A DNA stretch of 64,000 bases from assembly GCA_030432655.1 (NCBI GenBank), contig JAUILA010000002.1, positions 1 through 64,000 on the forward strand, in the 5' to 3' direction. The notes beneath the pieces are model-generated. The model did no database searches. It worked only from the letters and a program-made list of their open reading frames with translations, and was not told the origin of the DNA. This DNA is from Bacteroidia bacterium (lineage in GTDB: Bacteria; Bacteroidota; Bacteroidia; Cytophagales; Cyclobacteriaceae). Positions 1 to 8,865 of the stretch are shown here, one piece after another; position 1 is the first letter of the stretch; each line of letters starts with the position of its first letter. Both the position numbers and the translations under genes were made by a program.

Positions 1-138
1 ATTCAAGCTGCCTTTCTCCTTCCTGTCATTCAGATTGAAAATTTGTACTATTCCATTAAAGGTACTCCTTAAATGGATGCCTTGCTAAGATATGAGCGTT
101 CACGCTACTACCATCCTCGACTCTACTACCCGCAACCT

Positions 139-170
139 TTTGCTTTTAACATCCGTCTTAACTATATTGA
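139..170 (+). promoter_or_regulatory. Possible promoter of the TetR-led operon
   Basis: A TTTG at 139-142 lies 20 bases before TATATTGA at 163-170, which partly fits the Bacteroidota -33/-7 pattern (TTTG, then TAnnTTTG). The -7-like box overlaps the left arm of the TetR-type palindrome, so a bound repressor would cover it. The -7 match is weak, so this is a suggestion. Confidence 0.3.
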
Positions 171-189
171 CCGACCGGTCAGTCAATAT
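164..189. promoter_or_regulatory. Palindromic TetR-type operator
   Basis: A 26-bp inverted repeat centred between 176 and 177 has arms that match at every position except one base pair; the core reads GACCGGTC. It ends 16 bases before the tetR start codon. Length, symmetry and place are typical of autoregulatory TetR-family operators. It probably lets the adjacent regulator repress itself and the whole downstream export operon. The binding itself is inferred. Confidence 0.75.
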
Positions 190-205
190 TAAATATAAGT
201 TGTAA

Positions 206-790
206 ATGTCCCCGGACAGAAAATCACGAAACGAAGAAATACGGGAGGCCAGCAAGGCCAGGATCCTGGACGCAGCCCTTGAATTATTCTCCTCCCACGG
301 ATACGAATACACGTCGATCAGCCAGATCGCACGTAAGGCCGGTATCTCCAAAGGTCTCATATATAATTATTATGCCAGTAAAGAGGAAATGCTGGAAGCC
401 CTTATTGAAAACCTGAATAAGGGGGAGGACAAATTCCTGGAAATCTTTCAGAATGACGACCCGTCTGAAGTCCTGGAGAATATGTTCCGCCTGTATTTCA
501 GGGAAATCCGGGAGAATGCTGAGGTATGGAAAATGATCACTGCACTGTCACTCCAGCTGGAGAAATTTGAATTTGTACATGATATGGCCCTGGAAAAACT
601 GCACAGGTACTACAAACTAATCGAGCAGCAGCTCCGGGCCATCGGATATCCCGATGCAGAGCGCGAAGCAAAAGTGATTGCGGCGGTCTTTGACGGCATG
701 GGTATCCATCACCTGATCATCCGGGACGATTATCCGCTGGATGAACTGGAAGATTATCTCATTAGTAAATACTGCAGGTATGAAAAGTAA
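206..790 (+). CDS. TetR/AcrR family transcriptional regulator
   Basis: A 194-residue protein with the TetR layout: a basic N-terminus, a helix-turn-helix over about residues 15-60 (ARILDAALELF, then TSISQIARKAGISKGLIYNYY) and an all-helical ligand-binding C-terminal part. It is the first gene of a six-gene operon and sits directly behind a near-perfect palindrome that is its likely operator, so autorepression is expected. The next gene starts inside its last codons (11-base overlap), which suggests translational coupling. The inducer cannot be read from sequence; the operon content points to envelope stress or a lipid-like ligand. Family assignment is firm, target assignment is inferred. Confidence 0.9.
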   Translation: MSPDRKSRNEEIREASKARILDAALELFSSHGYEYTSISQIARKAGISKGLIYNYYASKEEMLEALIENLNKGEDKFLEIFQNDDPSEVLENMFRLYFREIRENAEVWKMITALSLQLEKFEFVHDMALEKLHRYYKLIEQQLRAIGYPDAEREAKVIAAVFDGMGIHHLIIRDDYPLDELEDYLISKYCRYEK

Positions 791-1520
791 ACTCACGCTG
801 TGCTTAATCCTGTTCGCTACCCTCACCTGGGCCCAGGACGCTACCGAAATTGTCAAAAAGGTGGACCAGAAAATGCGCGGTAATTCATCCACGTCGGACA
901 TGACCATGAAGATCGTGCGGCCCGACTGGTCCCGCGAGGTAAGTATGAAGGGGTGGTCCCTGGGCACGGATTATTCACTGATCCTGGTCACAGCTCCCGC
1001 CAGGGACAAGGGCACGGCGTTTCTTAAACGGGACCATGAAATATGGAACTGGCAGCCCACCATTGACCGGGTGGTTAAGCTGCCCCCGTCCATGATGACC
1101 CAGTCCTGGATGGGATCCGATTTCACCAACGATGACCTGGTCAAGGAATCTTCGGTGGTTTATGACTATCATCATTCCATTGCCGGGGACACAACCATCA
1201 ATGAGTATGACTGCTGGAAACTAGAACTAATTCCCAAAGAGGATGCCGCTGTTGTCTGGGGGCGTATCGAATTATTCGTTTCCAAAGAGGATTACATCGA
1301 ATTGCTGGTACGCTATTACGACGAAGACAACATCCTGATCAATACCATGATCCTGTCGGAGATCAGGGAAATGGATAACAGGACGATCCCCACCCGCATG
1401 GATATGATCCCGGCGGAAAACCCGGATCAGCGAACTGTCATTATATACAATGAAATTGCGTTCGATGTCGATATCAGCGAGGATTATTTCTCTATTCAAA
1501 ATATGAAACGTATCCGCTAA
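780..1520 (+). CDS. Outer membrane lipoprotein-sorting protein (LolA-like)
   Basis: A 246-residue periplasmic protein with signal peptide MKSKLTLCLILFATLTWAQ. The start at 780 is chosen because the signal peptide begins there; a longer reading from 741 would add 13 residues in front of it. The mature part (ATEIVKKVDQKM, then alternating strands with PDWSREVSMKGW and LVTAPARDKGTAFL) fits the LolA/LolB-like fold annotated in Bacteroidota as outer membrane lipoprotein-sorting protein. These proteins bind a lipid or lipoprotein in a half-barrel. It lies between the regulator and two FtsX-type permeases, so it probably receives cargo from that ABC transporter. The cargo is unknown. Confidence 0.8.
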   Translation: MKSKLTLCLILFATLTWAQDATEIVKKVDQKMRGNSSTSDMTMKIVRPDWSREVSMKGWSLGTDYSLILVTAPARDKGTAFLKRDHEIWNWQPTIDRVVKLPPSMMTQSWMGSDFTNDDLVKESSVVYDYHHSIAGDTTINEYDCWKLELIPKEDAAVVWGRIELFVSKEDYIELLVRYYDEDNILINTMILSEIREMDNRTIPTRMDMIPAENPDQRTVIIYNEIAFDVDISEDYFSIQNMKRIR

Positions 1521-1531
1521 TCACGATCATC

Positions 1532-2755
1532 ATGCTGCTGCGACTTGCCTGGCGAAATATCTGGAGGAACAAAAAACGGACACTTATCACCGTGGTCAGC
1601 ATCGCCTTTGCCGTGATCCTGTCCAGCATCATGCGATCCATGCAACTCGGATCTTACGAACGGATGATCGACAACAGCGTGCGTTTTCTGACGGGATATA
1701 TCCAGGTCCATAAAAAGGGCTACTGGGATGATCAGGTGCTGGATAACTCGTTTGCCCCTGCACCCGGATTGCTGGATTCGCTGGAGAATATCCCGCATGT
1801 GGAAGCAGCCGTCCCCCGTCTTGAATCATTTGCACTGGCTTCCTATGGAACCCAGACCAAAGGAGCGATGATTATTGGGATGGAACCGGAACGGGAGAAT
1901 TATCTCACGGGTGTCGGGGATAAAATTGTGGAAGGTGCGATGCCGGACATGAACGAAGACCAGGTGCTGATCGGGAAGGGGCTGGCGGATTACCTTAATC
2001 TGAGGGTAGCGGATACCATTGTGCTGATCAGCCAGGGCTACCATGGGGTCAACGCAGCGGGCAAGTACGCAGTATCCGGTCTGCTGGAATTCGGGTTGCC
2101 CGAATTGACTAACCAGGTGATCTTTATGCCGCTTCCGGCAGCACGTTATTTTTATGGGGCGGAAGGCCTTCTTACTGCGGCGGCAATTGTTACGGACCAC
2201 CCGAAATATGTCCCAGGTATTATGGAACGTGCAGTCAACCTGATCGATCCGGAAACCAGGGAAATTATGGACTGGCGCACCATGGTGCCGGAACTCATCC
2301 AGAGCATTGAAATTGATAATATTTCCGGAATCATTATGCTGCTGATGTTATACGTGATTATCGGGTTCGGAATGTTCGGTACTTTTCTGATGATGACTAC
2401 CGAACGCCTGTACGAATTCGGTGTGTTGCTTTCTGTGGGCATGCGGAGGTTCCGGATTCAGCTGGTGGTATTCCTGGAAATTGTGATGCTCTCTTTCATT
2501 GCGGTCCTGGCAGGCTTTGCACTCAGCCTGCCGCTCATCAGTTATCTCCATCATCACCCGGTCAGTATGAGTGATGAATACCGGGATGCATTTGAAAAAT
2601 TCGGGCTGGAGCCGGTATATGTTTTTAGTATCCAGCCGGTCGTCTTTACCAGCCAGGCCTGGGTGGTTTTCTTTATGGCACTGTTATTAAGTGCTTATCC
2701 GCTTTACAAAATTGGTCGCTTACAACCCGTTGCCGCCATGCGCGCCGGAAGATGA
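1532..2755 (+). CDS. ABC transporter permease, FtsX/LolC type (first)
   Basis: A 407-residue membrane protein with the MacB/FtsX layout. One membrane segment follows the basic N-terminus (WRNIWRNKKRTLITVVSI), then a periplasmic domain of about 220 residues, then three membrane segments at about 270-400 with the conserved cytoplasmic turn (ERLYEFGVLLSVGMRRFRI). Two such permeases and one ATPase make a type VII (LolCDE/MacB-like) mechanotransmission transporter. It lies 11 bases after the LolA-like gene and 4 bases before the second permease. Together they probably extract a lipid or lipoprotein from the inner membrane. Confidence 0.85.
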   Translation: MLLRLAWRNIWRNKKRTLITVVSIAFAVILSSIMRSMQLGSYERMIDNSVRFLTGYIQVHKKGYWDDQVLDNSFAPAPGLLDSLENIPHVEAAVPRLESFALASYGTQTKGAMIIGMEPERENYLTGVGDKIVEGAMPDMNEDQVLIGKGLADYLNLRVADTIVLISQGYHGVNAAGKYAVSGLLEFGLPELTNQVIFMPLPAARYFYGAEGLLTAAAIVTDHPKYVPGIMERAVNLIDPETREIMDWRTMVPELIQSIEIDNISGIIMLLMLYVIIGFGMFGTFLMMTTERLYEFGVLLSVGMRRFRIQLVVFLEIVMLSFIAVLAGFALSLPLISYLHHHPVSMSDEYRDAFEKFGLEPVYVFSIQPVVFTSQAWVVFFMALLLSAYPLYKIGRLQPVAAMRAGR

Positions 2756-2759
2756 AATT

Positions 2760-3980
2760 ATGAAGATGCTCATCACCATAGCCTGGAGAAATGTCTGGAG
2801 AAACTGGGGCCGCAGCCTGGTGGTTATCGGTTCCATCGTCATCGGCATCTGGGCACTGATTTTCATGCTTGGCTTCATGAACGGTTTTACGATTTCCTAC
2901 GTGAATGGCTCTATCCGGAACGAGGTTTCACATATTCAGGTTCATCATCCCGATTTTCGTGAAGATTACGACATCGAATTCAATATTACTGACGGAGTAG
3001 CGCGCACAAAGGAAATCCTCAAACTTCCTGAGGTGAAGGCTGCCGCACCCAGAAGCATAGTCAATGGTATGCTCTCTTCTCCGCGTAAAGCCGGAGGCGC
3101 CCGGATAATGGGAATTATTCCGGAATTGGAAAAAGAGGTTACCAGGCATGATTCCCTCCTGGCAGAGGGTGTGTATTTTACCGGGGACCAGCGGAACCCG
3201 GTGATCCTCGGCATCGACCTGGCCGAAGACCTGCGGACGGAGGTCGGGTCAAAGATTATCCTGACTTTTCAGAACGAAAACCATGACCTGGTTGCCGGAG
3301 CTTTCCGTGTGACCGGCTTACTGAATACAACTTCACCAATAATCAATAAGTCCCGGGCATATGTGAGAATGGAGGACCTCAACCGGATTCTGGGCACCGA
3401 TGACGATGTACATGAGATCGCGGTATACCTGAATGATCCTGAACAAGTGCCGGTGGTTATGGATGAGCTGCAGCCCCGGTTTGACGGAATGGACATTGAA
3501 TCATGGCGCTCCATTTCCCCTGACCTGGAATTGTTCCTGTCTATGACCGACAGCTTTCTATGGATACTTGTGGGAATAATCATGGTGGCGTTGGTATTCG
3601 GAATCATAAATACAATGCTCATGGCGGTGCTGGAACGCTACCGCGAACTTGGCATGCTGATGGCCGTAGGCATGAACCGCATCCGGGTTTTCCTGATGAT
3701 CGTTATTGAAACCCTTTTCCTGTCCCTGGTCGGCGGACCCATTGGGGTTCTGGCTGGCTTCCTCACCATGCACTGGCTGGGAATCCAGGGGATCGACCTG
3801 AGTGCTTATTCAGAAGGCCTCAGGGAGTTTGGATACAGCAGTATCCTTTATCCCTATGTGGCAGATAAAACCTACCTGATCGCCTCGTCAGGAGTGATAA
3901 TTACGGCAATACTAGGGGCATTGTATCCGGCCTACAAAGCAATCCGGCTAAATCCGATAGAAGCTTTACACACAGTCTGA
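2760..3980 (+). CDS. ABC transporter permease, FtsX/LolE type (second)
   Basis: A 406-residue FtsX-type permease paralogous to its upstream neighbour. It has an N-terminal anchor (MKMLITIAWRNVWRNWG), a large periplasmic domain and three C-terminal membrane segments carrying ERYRELGMLMAVGMNR. The start at 2760 is preferred over an in-frame ATG at 2691 because it aligns with the N-terminus of the first permease and avoids a long overlap. The two permeases probably form a heterodimer like LolC/LolE. The ATPase follows 10 bases later. Confidence 0.85.
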   Translation: MKMLITIAWRNVWRNWGRSLVVIGSIVIGIWALIFMLGFMNGFTISYVNGSIRNEVSHIQVHHPDFREDYDIEFNITDGVARTKEILKLPEVKAAAPRSIVNGMLSSPRKAGGARIMGIIPELEKEVTRHDSLLAEGVYFTGDQRNPVILGIDLAEDLRTEVGSKIILTFQNENHDLVAGAFRVTGLLNTTSPIINKSRAYVRMEDLNRILGTDDDVHEIAVYLNDPEQVPVVMDELQPRFDGMDIESWRSISPDLELFLSMTDSFLWILVGIIMVALVFGIINTMLMAVLERYRELGMLMAVGMNRIRVFLMIVIETLFLSLVGGPIGVLAGFLTMHWLGIQGIDLSAYSEGLREFGYSSILYPYVADKTYLIASSGVIITAILGALYPAYKAIRLNPIEALHTV

Positions 3981-3990
3981 TTAACCGATT

Positions 3991-4698
3991 ATGGAAACAA
4001 CAGAAGAACAAAAAACAGTAATCAGGACCACCGATATCTCCAAAACGTACCACGAGTCTAAAATTCCAGTGCAGGCACTGAAGGATGTTGACCTCGAGAT
4101 CCGCCACGGTGAATTTATTGCCATTGTGGGTCCGTCCGGATCGGGTAAAACGACGCTGCTTAATATTATCGGCGGACTCGACAATCCGACTACCGGTTCA
4201 ATTATCATTGATGGGACGGACATTTCAAAACTGAAGGAATCACAAATGATTGACTTCAGGCTCCACAACATCGGGTTCGTGTTTCAGCAATATAACCTGA
4301 TCCCGGTGCTGACGGCCCGGGAGAATGTAGAGTTCATTATGCTCCTGCAAAAAAAGCACAAAAATGAAATGGAATCCAGGGCCATGTCATTGCTGGAGGA
4401 GGTGGGGCTGACAGATAAAGCAAATGTTCGCCCCTCCGAATTATCGGGCGGACAGCAACAGCGTGTGGCAGTGATCCGGGCCCTGGCCTCGCGCCCGAAA
4501 TTCATTCTGGCAGACGAACCCACCGCCAACCTTGATTCCACCTCTGCGGCCAACCTCCTGGACATGATGGCCAGGATGAACCGGGAGGAGGGGATGACCT
4601 TTGTTTTTTCTACGCATGATCAGCGCGTCATCGATAAGGCACGCCGTGTGGTAACTCTGGAGGATGGAAAAATCATATCCGATGAGGTACGTTCCTAA
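3991..4698 (+). CDS. ABC transporter ATP-binding protein, LolD/MacB type
   Basis: A 235-residue ATPase with Walker A GPSGSGKTT at residues 47-55, the signature LSGGQQQR at 151-158 and Walker B FILADE at 171-176 followed by a D-loop (ANLDS). Sequence type and genetic linkage to two FtsX-like permeases place it in the LolD/MacB group. It powers the transporter encoded just upstream. The barrel gene that follows starts 17 bases before this gene ends, so all six genes are very likely one transcript. Confidence 0.9.
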   Translation: METTEEQKTVIRTTDISKTYHESKIPVQALKDVDLEIRHGEFIAIVGPSGSGKTTLLNIIGGLDNPTTGSIIIDGTDISKLKESQMIDFRLHNIGFVFQQYNLIPVLTARENVEFIMLLQKKHKNEMESRAMSLLEEVGLTDKANVRPSELSGGQQQRVAVIRALASRPKFILADEPTANLDSTSAANLLDMMARMNREEGMTFVFSTHDQRVIDKARRVVTLEDGKIISDEVRS

Positions 4699-5869
4699 AC
4701 TCGTATTCTTGCTGGTCTTTCTTATTCCACTATTCTCCCGCGCCCAGGAAGAGGAAAAAAAATTTTTTGTCAATGGCTACCTGAAAGACATGTTCTCGGT
4801 CAATAATCTCGGGGACAGTTCGCTTGTTGACAACCTCGTTCATAACCGCCTGAATTTTCAATGGTACCCCAATGACAACCTGCGTGTTTACGGTGCATTG
4901 AGAACCCGGGTCTTTCTGGGCGAAACAACCAAATACTTTGAAAATTTTGAGGATTTCATAGAATACGACACCTATTATCTGGACTTAAGCTGGACGCTTT
5001 ACAGTAAGGATGCTTTGCTGATACATACGATGATCGACCGGCTGTACCTTGAGTATATTTATAAGGATCTGACCATAAAAGCAGGGCGTCAGCGTATTAA
5101 CTGGGGCATCAATACCGTCTGGAATCCGAATGATATTTTTAATGCCTATTCCTATTTTGACTTTGATTATGAAGAGCGTCCCGGCACGGATGCCGCAAGA
5201 CTGGAATATTATACAGGGACCAACTCAAACATTGAAGTGGCGGTAAGTCTTCCGGGTGATTCACAGGATATTTTCGGCAATGAAATCAATACGCTGACCG
5301 GGGCGGTGATGTTCCGGACAAATAAATGGAACTTTGATTTCCAGTTTCTCGGCGGATACAGTCGGGAAAACTGGCTGGTCGGTGCCGGCTGGGCTGGTAA
5401 TGCGGGAAGTGCCAGCTTCAAAGGTGAAATAACCTACTTCTATCCTGATGAGGCAACTGAAGAAGATCCAAAGGCATTCGTTGGAACCATGTCTGTGGAT
5501 CACAGTATCGGCAAGTTTGTTTACAACGTCTCGTATTTATTTAATTCCGCCGGGCCTGTCAACCTTGGTCCCGAAGGGTTGCTCCTGCTCAACAGTCGGG
5601 CACTCACTGCAAAGAACCTGTCCCCATACCGGCATTCCGGTTTTATTCAGGCCGGGTATCAACTCCATCCACTGGTCAACGGAGGTGTGGGTGTGATGAT
5701 GTTTCCGCCTAACAAAGCCCTTTTTCTGTCACCCTACCTTTCCTGGAATGTAATGGAGAATTTTGATGTGGACGTGATCGTACAGGCATTCTACGGTGAA
5801 GAATTATTGACAGAAGACTTCAAATCCCTGTCCACCTCGTATTTTCTCCGGGGTAAATGGAGCTTCTGA
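4682..5869 (+). CDS. Outer-membrane beta-barrel protein of the export operon
   Basis: A 395-residue protein with signal peptide MRYVPKLVFLLVFLIPLFSRAQ and a mature part of alternating amphipathic strands rich in Tyr, Phe, Asn and Gly, ending in Phe, as expected of an outer-membrane barrel. The stretch GRQRINWGINTVWNPNDIF resembles alginate-export/DUF1302-type porins. The start at 4682 gives a clean signal peptide; an in-frame ATG at 4664 adds six residues. As last gene of the TetR-controlled operon it may be the outer-membrane end of the LolA/FtsX/ATPase route. The barrel is well supported, the partnership is inferred. Confidence 0.65.
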   Translation: MRYVPKLVFLLVFLIPLFSRAQEEEKKFFVNGYLKDMFSVNNLGDSSLVDNLVHNRLNFQWYPNDNLRVYGALRTRVFLGETTKYFENFEDFIEYDTYYLDLSWTLYSKDALLIHTMIDRLYLEYIYKDLTIKAGRQRINWGINTVWNPNDIFNAYSYFDFDYEERPGTDAARLEYYTGTNSNIEVAVSLPGDSQDIFGNEINTLTGAVMFRTNKWNFDFQFLGGYSRENWLVGAGWAGNAGSASFKGEITYFYPDEATEEDPKAFVGTMSVDHSIGKFVYNVSYLFNSAGPVNLGPEGLLLLNSRALTAKNLSPYRHSGFIQAGYQLHPLVNGGVGVMMFPPNKALFLSPYLSWNVMENFDVDVIVQAFYGEELLTEDFKSLSTSYFLRGKWSF

Positions 5870-5876
5870 AATAATT

Positions 5877-7094
5877 CTATACCAATGGGATCATATGTGC
5901 TGCAATCATAAAGATCAGCAGAACGCGATAATACATTTCGTTACGGAAGGCGATGAGCAATCCTAAAAGGAATACCAGCCAGGCCAGGTAGAATCCCTTT
6001 GAGAGCATGAGTGTTTCGGCCGCCGGGAACAGATTCAGGTTGGCCGCCAGCTGAATGCTGAAATAGATCAGAAATAAACCACATGTCAGCACAATCGCCC
6101 TTTGTGACCTCTTTAAGTAGTGGTACATGATAATACCTATATATAAGACGGGTGAAAGATAGATCACAATGCTTCGCACCTGGTTATGCATGAATTGTGC
6201 ATCCATGCTAAAGAAGAAATTCGAGATCAGCGGAAATAAAAATAATATTAATGAGAAGGTGGACAGAATGAAAAGCCACCGGTTTACCGGTGCATCCGGA
6301 TGCTCCACGTACTGGCGCCAGGTGAGGCTGTATGCATAAATACCGATCCAGACAATGGTTAATAAGAAGAAGATCACACCGATAAACTGAGGCTCGCCGA
6401 AAGTCCAGAATACAATATTGAAGAGAAGTCCGAACGCTACCATTGCCAGAGCAATCCGTTCGAGAAGCTGACCATTCCTTTCCAGTACCTGGAGAATGAC
6501 GTAATCCCTGAGATTTCCGCGTTTGTTTATGAAATACAGGGACACGGCAGGCAACGTGATGCCCAGTATAATTACAGCTGCTCCTCCCAGAAAATTCGCG
6601 CCGGGGAGGTGAAGGATCTTGAATGTGAGAAATGACAGGAACGCGATGAGACCAAGGGAAATGATGGTCAGGAAAACCCTTCCTTTGAGTTCACGGTGAC
6701 TGATGTTGCTTCGGATCATACTTATGAAAAGCAGCAAGGAAGCAAGGAGGAAAAAGGAGAGTAACATCTTGTCTGCGCCTGGCCAGTGCATGGTTTTGAA
6801 AAAAGTTGCCAGGGCCAGCAGGCCGATTGAAATGGCTGCAAACAGCTTATTCAGATTGACTTTTTTATTTAAGATTTCCATGGTTTCTGATTCAATTTGT
6901 TTGAGATGATTTTTAGCAATTTGCCCGGTCACACTTTGCCAGGCACTTTCAAACGACGCACCGTCCTCCATCCTTTGTTCGATATCCGACAGGAGATGGT
7001 CGAATAATTCTTCGCGCAGCGGACTGAATGAAATCCCCTGTTCGCGAATGTACTTTTCAATCAGCGCCGCCTGACGGTCATTCACCCGCCCCAT
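5877..7094 (-). CDS. HAAS-type membrane protein with GldL-like repeats
   Basis: A 405-residue membrane protein. Residues 1-60 are helical and acidic and resemble the HAAS/DUF1700-type domain found in membrane partners of PadR regulators. About ten hydrophobic segments follow. The first two hairpins carry related motifs, FKTMHWPGADK near residue 112 and FKILHLPGANF near 160, which resemble the K..H.PGA element of the T9SS motor protein GldL. It overlaps the padR gene by 13 bases. The PadR-HAAS pairing suggests a signal-responsive membrane protein; no transport role can be assigned. A full GldL is about half this length, so this is a relative at most. Confidence 0.65.
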   Translation of the reverse strand: MGRVNDRQAALIEKYIREQGISFSPLREELFDHLLSDIEQRMEDGASFESAWQSVTGQIAKNHLKQIESETMEILNKKVNLNKLFAAISIGLLALATFFKTMHWPGADKMLLSFFLLASLLLFISMIRSNISHRELKGRVFLTIISLGLIAFLSFLTFKILHLPGANFLGGAAVIILGITLPAVSLYFINKRGNLRDYVILQVLERNGQLLERIALAMVAFGLLFNIVFWTFGEPQFIGVIFFLLTIVWIGIYAYSLTWRQYVEHPDAPVNRWLFILSTFSLILFLFPLISNFFFSMDAQFMHNQVRSIVIYLSPVLYIGIIMYHYLKRSQRAIVLTCGLFLIYFSIQLAANLNLFPAAETLMLSKGFYLAWLVFLLGLLIAFRNEMYYRVLLIFMIAAHMIPLV

Positions 7095-7432
7095 GTGAGC
7101 ATACTTGGTTTGGGAGTTATCACAGCCCTGATCGCATCCAGGAATTGTTCCAGTTCCATTACCTTCGTCCTGGCCTCTTCCTTTCCTTTATCCGTAAGGG
7201 AATAATATTTTCGCACCCTGCCGTCCACCACTTCCTGCTCTGTTATCAGCAGTTGTTCATTCTCCAGCTTATACAAAACCGGGTACAAGGCACCATAGGT
7301 GATCTCGATCTCCCCGCCGGAAAGCTTTTTCACTTCCTGCGTGATCTCATACCCGTACATCCGCCGGGTCTCCCCGAGCAACTTAAGCACGATGGTTTTA
7401 ATGGTGCCTTTTATGTATTCATTTGAACTCAT
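7082..7432 (-). CDS. PadR family transcriptional regulator
   Basis: A 116-residue protein with a PadR winged helix at residues 6-90: KGTIKTIVLKLLGETRRMYGYEI, an ITYGALYPVLYKLE recognition helix, and the wing VDGRVRKYYSLTDKG. A short C-terminal helix would form the dimer. It is co-transcribed with the HAAS-type membrane protein, an arrangement common for PadR regulators that control their own partner. The upstream 250 bases are very AT-rich and probably hold its promoter. Confidence 0.88.
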   Translation of the reverse strand: MSSNEYIKGTIKTIVLKLLGETRRMYGYEITQEVKKLSGGEIEITYGALYPVLYKLENEQLLITEQEVVDGRVRKYYSLTDKGKEEARTKVMELEQFLDAIRAVITPKPSMLTWGG

Positions 7433-7483
7433 AATATTTAATTTTCTTAAATATATAAATTAAATAACTATAATCAAAACTTC

Positions 7484-7598
7484 CCCCCTTGAGGGCCTGT
7501 CAGCCGGAGCCTGGGGGCGTATGTCCAGTTTGAGTTTGGAGTGTTGAGAGTGTGATAGTCGTAATCTGAGAGATACTATAATCCCCCTTTGAGGGGGG
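7484..7598. repeat. Dispersed G/C-rich intergenic repeat, left of the IS
   Basis: The stretch has C-runs and G-runs around TTGAGGGCCTGTCA and the word GTTTGGAGTGT at 7534-7544. The same words in the same order occur at 12680-12764, and part of them at 8866-8904. No reading frame is present. It seems to be a short non-coding dispersed element; the insertion sequence interrupts its G-run. Confidence 0.6.
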
Positions 7599-7617
7599 TG
7601 TATGAACCGGAGACATC

Positions 7618-7648
7618 CTTTACAGGGTACCGGGGACATCGTTTACAG
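7618..7648 (+). repeat. IS left inverted repeat (inner part)
   Basis: 31 bases matching the reverse complement of 8816-8846, with the shared core GTACCGGGGACAT flanked on both sides by TTTACA. Confidence 0.8.
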
Positions 7649-7681
7649 TTCAACTAGTAATAACTTAAGGCATAAAAGCCT

Positions 7682-8821
7682 ATGCCTTTCGAAAAACGAA
7701 CTGTAATGGAGCAAAAAATTGAGTTTGTGAAATTAGCATCCACTGGGCTATTGAGTATGAATAGCCTGTGTAAGCGCTTTAATATCAGCCGGCCTACTGG
7801 ATACAAATGGCTGAGCCGTTTTCAGGCACATGGTCACCAGGGATTAGCAGATCGAAGCAGAAGGCCTAAGTGCTCACCGAATAAACTCTGTGAAGAGCTG
7901 GAAGCATTGATTGTATCTTATCGTTTAGAGAACCCTGAATGGGGTGCAAAAAAGATCTATCACCTGCTGCGAAGGGCAGGCCTGGATATACCTCCTGCCA
8001 GAAGCACAATCCATGCGGTATTGAAGCGTCATAATCTGGTACATGTAGAGAGTAGCAAAGGTCACAGATGGAAACGTTTTGAACATCCTTATCCGAACGC
8101 CCTTTGGCAAATGGATTTCAAAGGACACTTCCCATTATTGAACCAAGCTGCATGCCATCCCTTGACCATAACCGATGACCACAGCAGGTTTAATTTGCTG
8201 TTAAAAGCGTGCAGACAGCAGACCAGAAATACTGTTGAAAGTTCATTAAAGGAAGTTTTTCGTCACTACGGCCTGCCGGAAATGATCTTATGTGATAACG
8301 GATCGCCCTGGGCAGCCACAGGTAATCACGCTGAATCAAGAAGGTCACTCACCATACTGGAAAAATGGCTGATCAGACTGAATGTAAAGCCTATTCACGG
8401 ACAAGCTTACCATCCTCAGACACAAGGAAAGGAAGAACGCTTTCATCGTACATTGAAAACAGAACTACTCAATTACCAGGTTATCAAAAACCATCAGCAC
8501 TGCCAGGATCTCTTCGATGAGTGGCGCTATAAATACAATCACATACGGCCCCATGAGGCACTGGATTTTAAAGTGCCTATGGATAGATATCAGCCCAGTA
8601 CAAGGAGTTATCCTGAAGTCTTGCCGGCTATTGAGTACAACTCTTCCGACCAGGTGCGTAAAGTATGTGAGAAAGGATTTATCTCCTTTAAAGGAAAGAA
8701 ATTTAAAGTTGGAAAAGCATTAAGAAATGAATCAGTAGCTATAAGAACCACCATAAGAGATGGACACTTTGATGTATACTATTGCAATCATTCTATAAGA
8801 CAGATAAATTTAAGAGTGTAA
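7682..8821 (+). CDS. IS481-type DDE transposase
   Basis: A 379-residue transposase. Residues 1-60 form a helix-turn-helix (SMNSLCKRFNISRPTGYKWL), a second DNA-binding region follows, and the integrase core runs from about 135. Likely catalytic residues are Asp145 (WQMDFKGH), Asp205 (LCDNGSPW) and Glu252 (QGKEERFHRTL), with the C-terminal HIRPHEAL motif typical of IS3/IS481 enzymes. All are present, so it may be active. The stop codon at 8819-8821 lies inside the right inverted repeat. The Asp-Glu spacing is longer than 35 because of an insert after GSPW. Confidence 0.92.
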   Translation: MPFEKRTVMEQKIEFVKLASTGLLSMNSLCKRFNISRPTGYKWLSRFQAHGHQGLADRSRRPKCSPNKLCEELEALIVSYRLENPEWGAKKIYHLLRRAGLDIPPARSTIHAVLKRHNLVHVESSKGHRWKRFEHPYPNALWQMDFKGHFPLLNQAACHPLTITDDHSRFNLLLKACRQQTRNTVESSLKEVFRHYGLPEMILCDNGSPWAATGNHAESRRSLTILEKWLIRLNVKPIHGQAYHPQTQGKEERFHRTLKTELLNYQVIKNHQHCQDLFDEWRYKYNHIRPHEALDFKVPMDRYQPSTRSYPEVLPAIEYNSSDQVRKVCEKGFISFKGKKFKVGKALRNESVAIRTTIRDGHFDVYYCNHSIRQINLRV

Positions 8822-8846
8822 ACCATGTCCCCGGTACGGTGTAAAC
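8816..8846 (-). repeat. IS right inverted repeat (inner part)
   Basis: Reverse complement of 7618-7648 with a few mismatches. It contains the transposase stop codon and is followed outward by a second, diverged copy of the end unit up to TACA at 8865. Confidence 0.8.
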
Positions 8847-8865
8847 TATCTACCAAGTCTGTACA

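Larger units (their letters stand above)
7599..8865 (+). mobile_element. IS481-type insertion sequence, intact
   Basis: The element holds a single transposase gene between inverted repeats. The best-conserved parts, 7618-7648 and 8816-8846, match over 31 bases with few differences and share the core GTACCGGGGACAT. Outside them, both ends keep the same spacing to a terminal TGTA (7599) or TACA (8865). Each end carries two tandem copies of a roughly 21-base unit, likely transposase binding sites. Both flanks start with six G, a possible 6-bp target duplication, but the surrounding repeat is itself G-rich, so the exact ends are uncertain by several bases. Length is about 1.27 kb. Confidence 0.75.

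Noticed and set aside
1-138. Possible end of an upstream gene at the left window edge
   Set aside because: All frames are short and without a recognisable motif; nothing can be supported.
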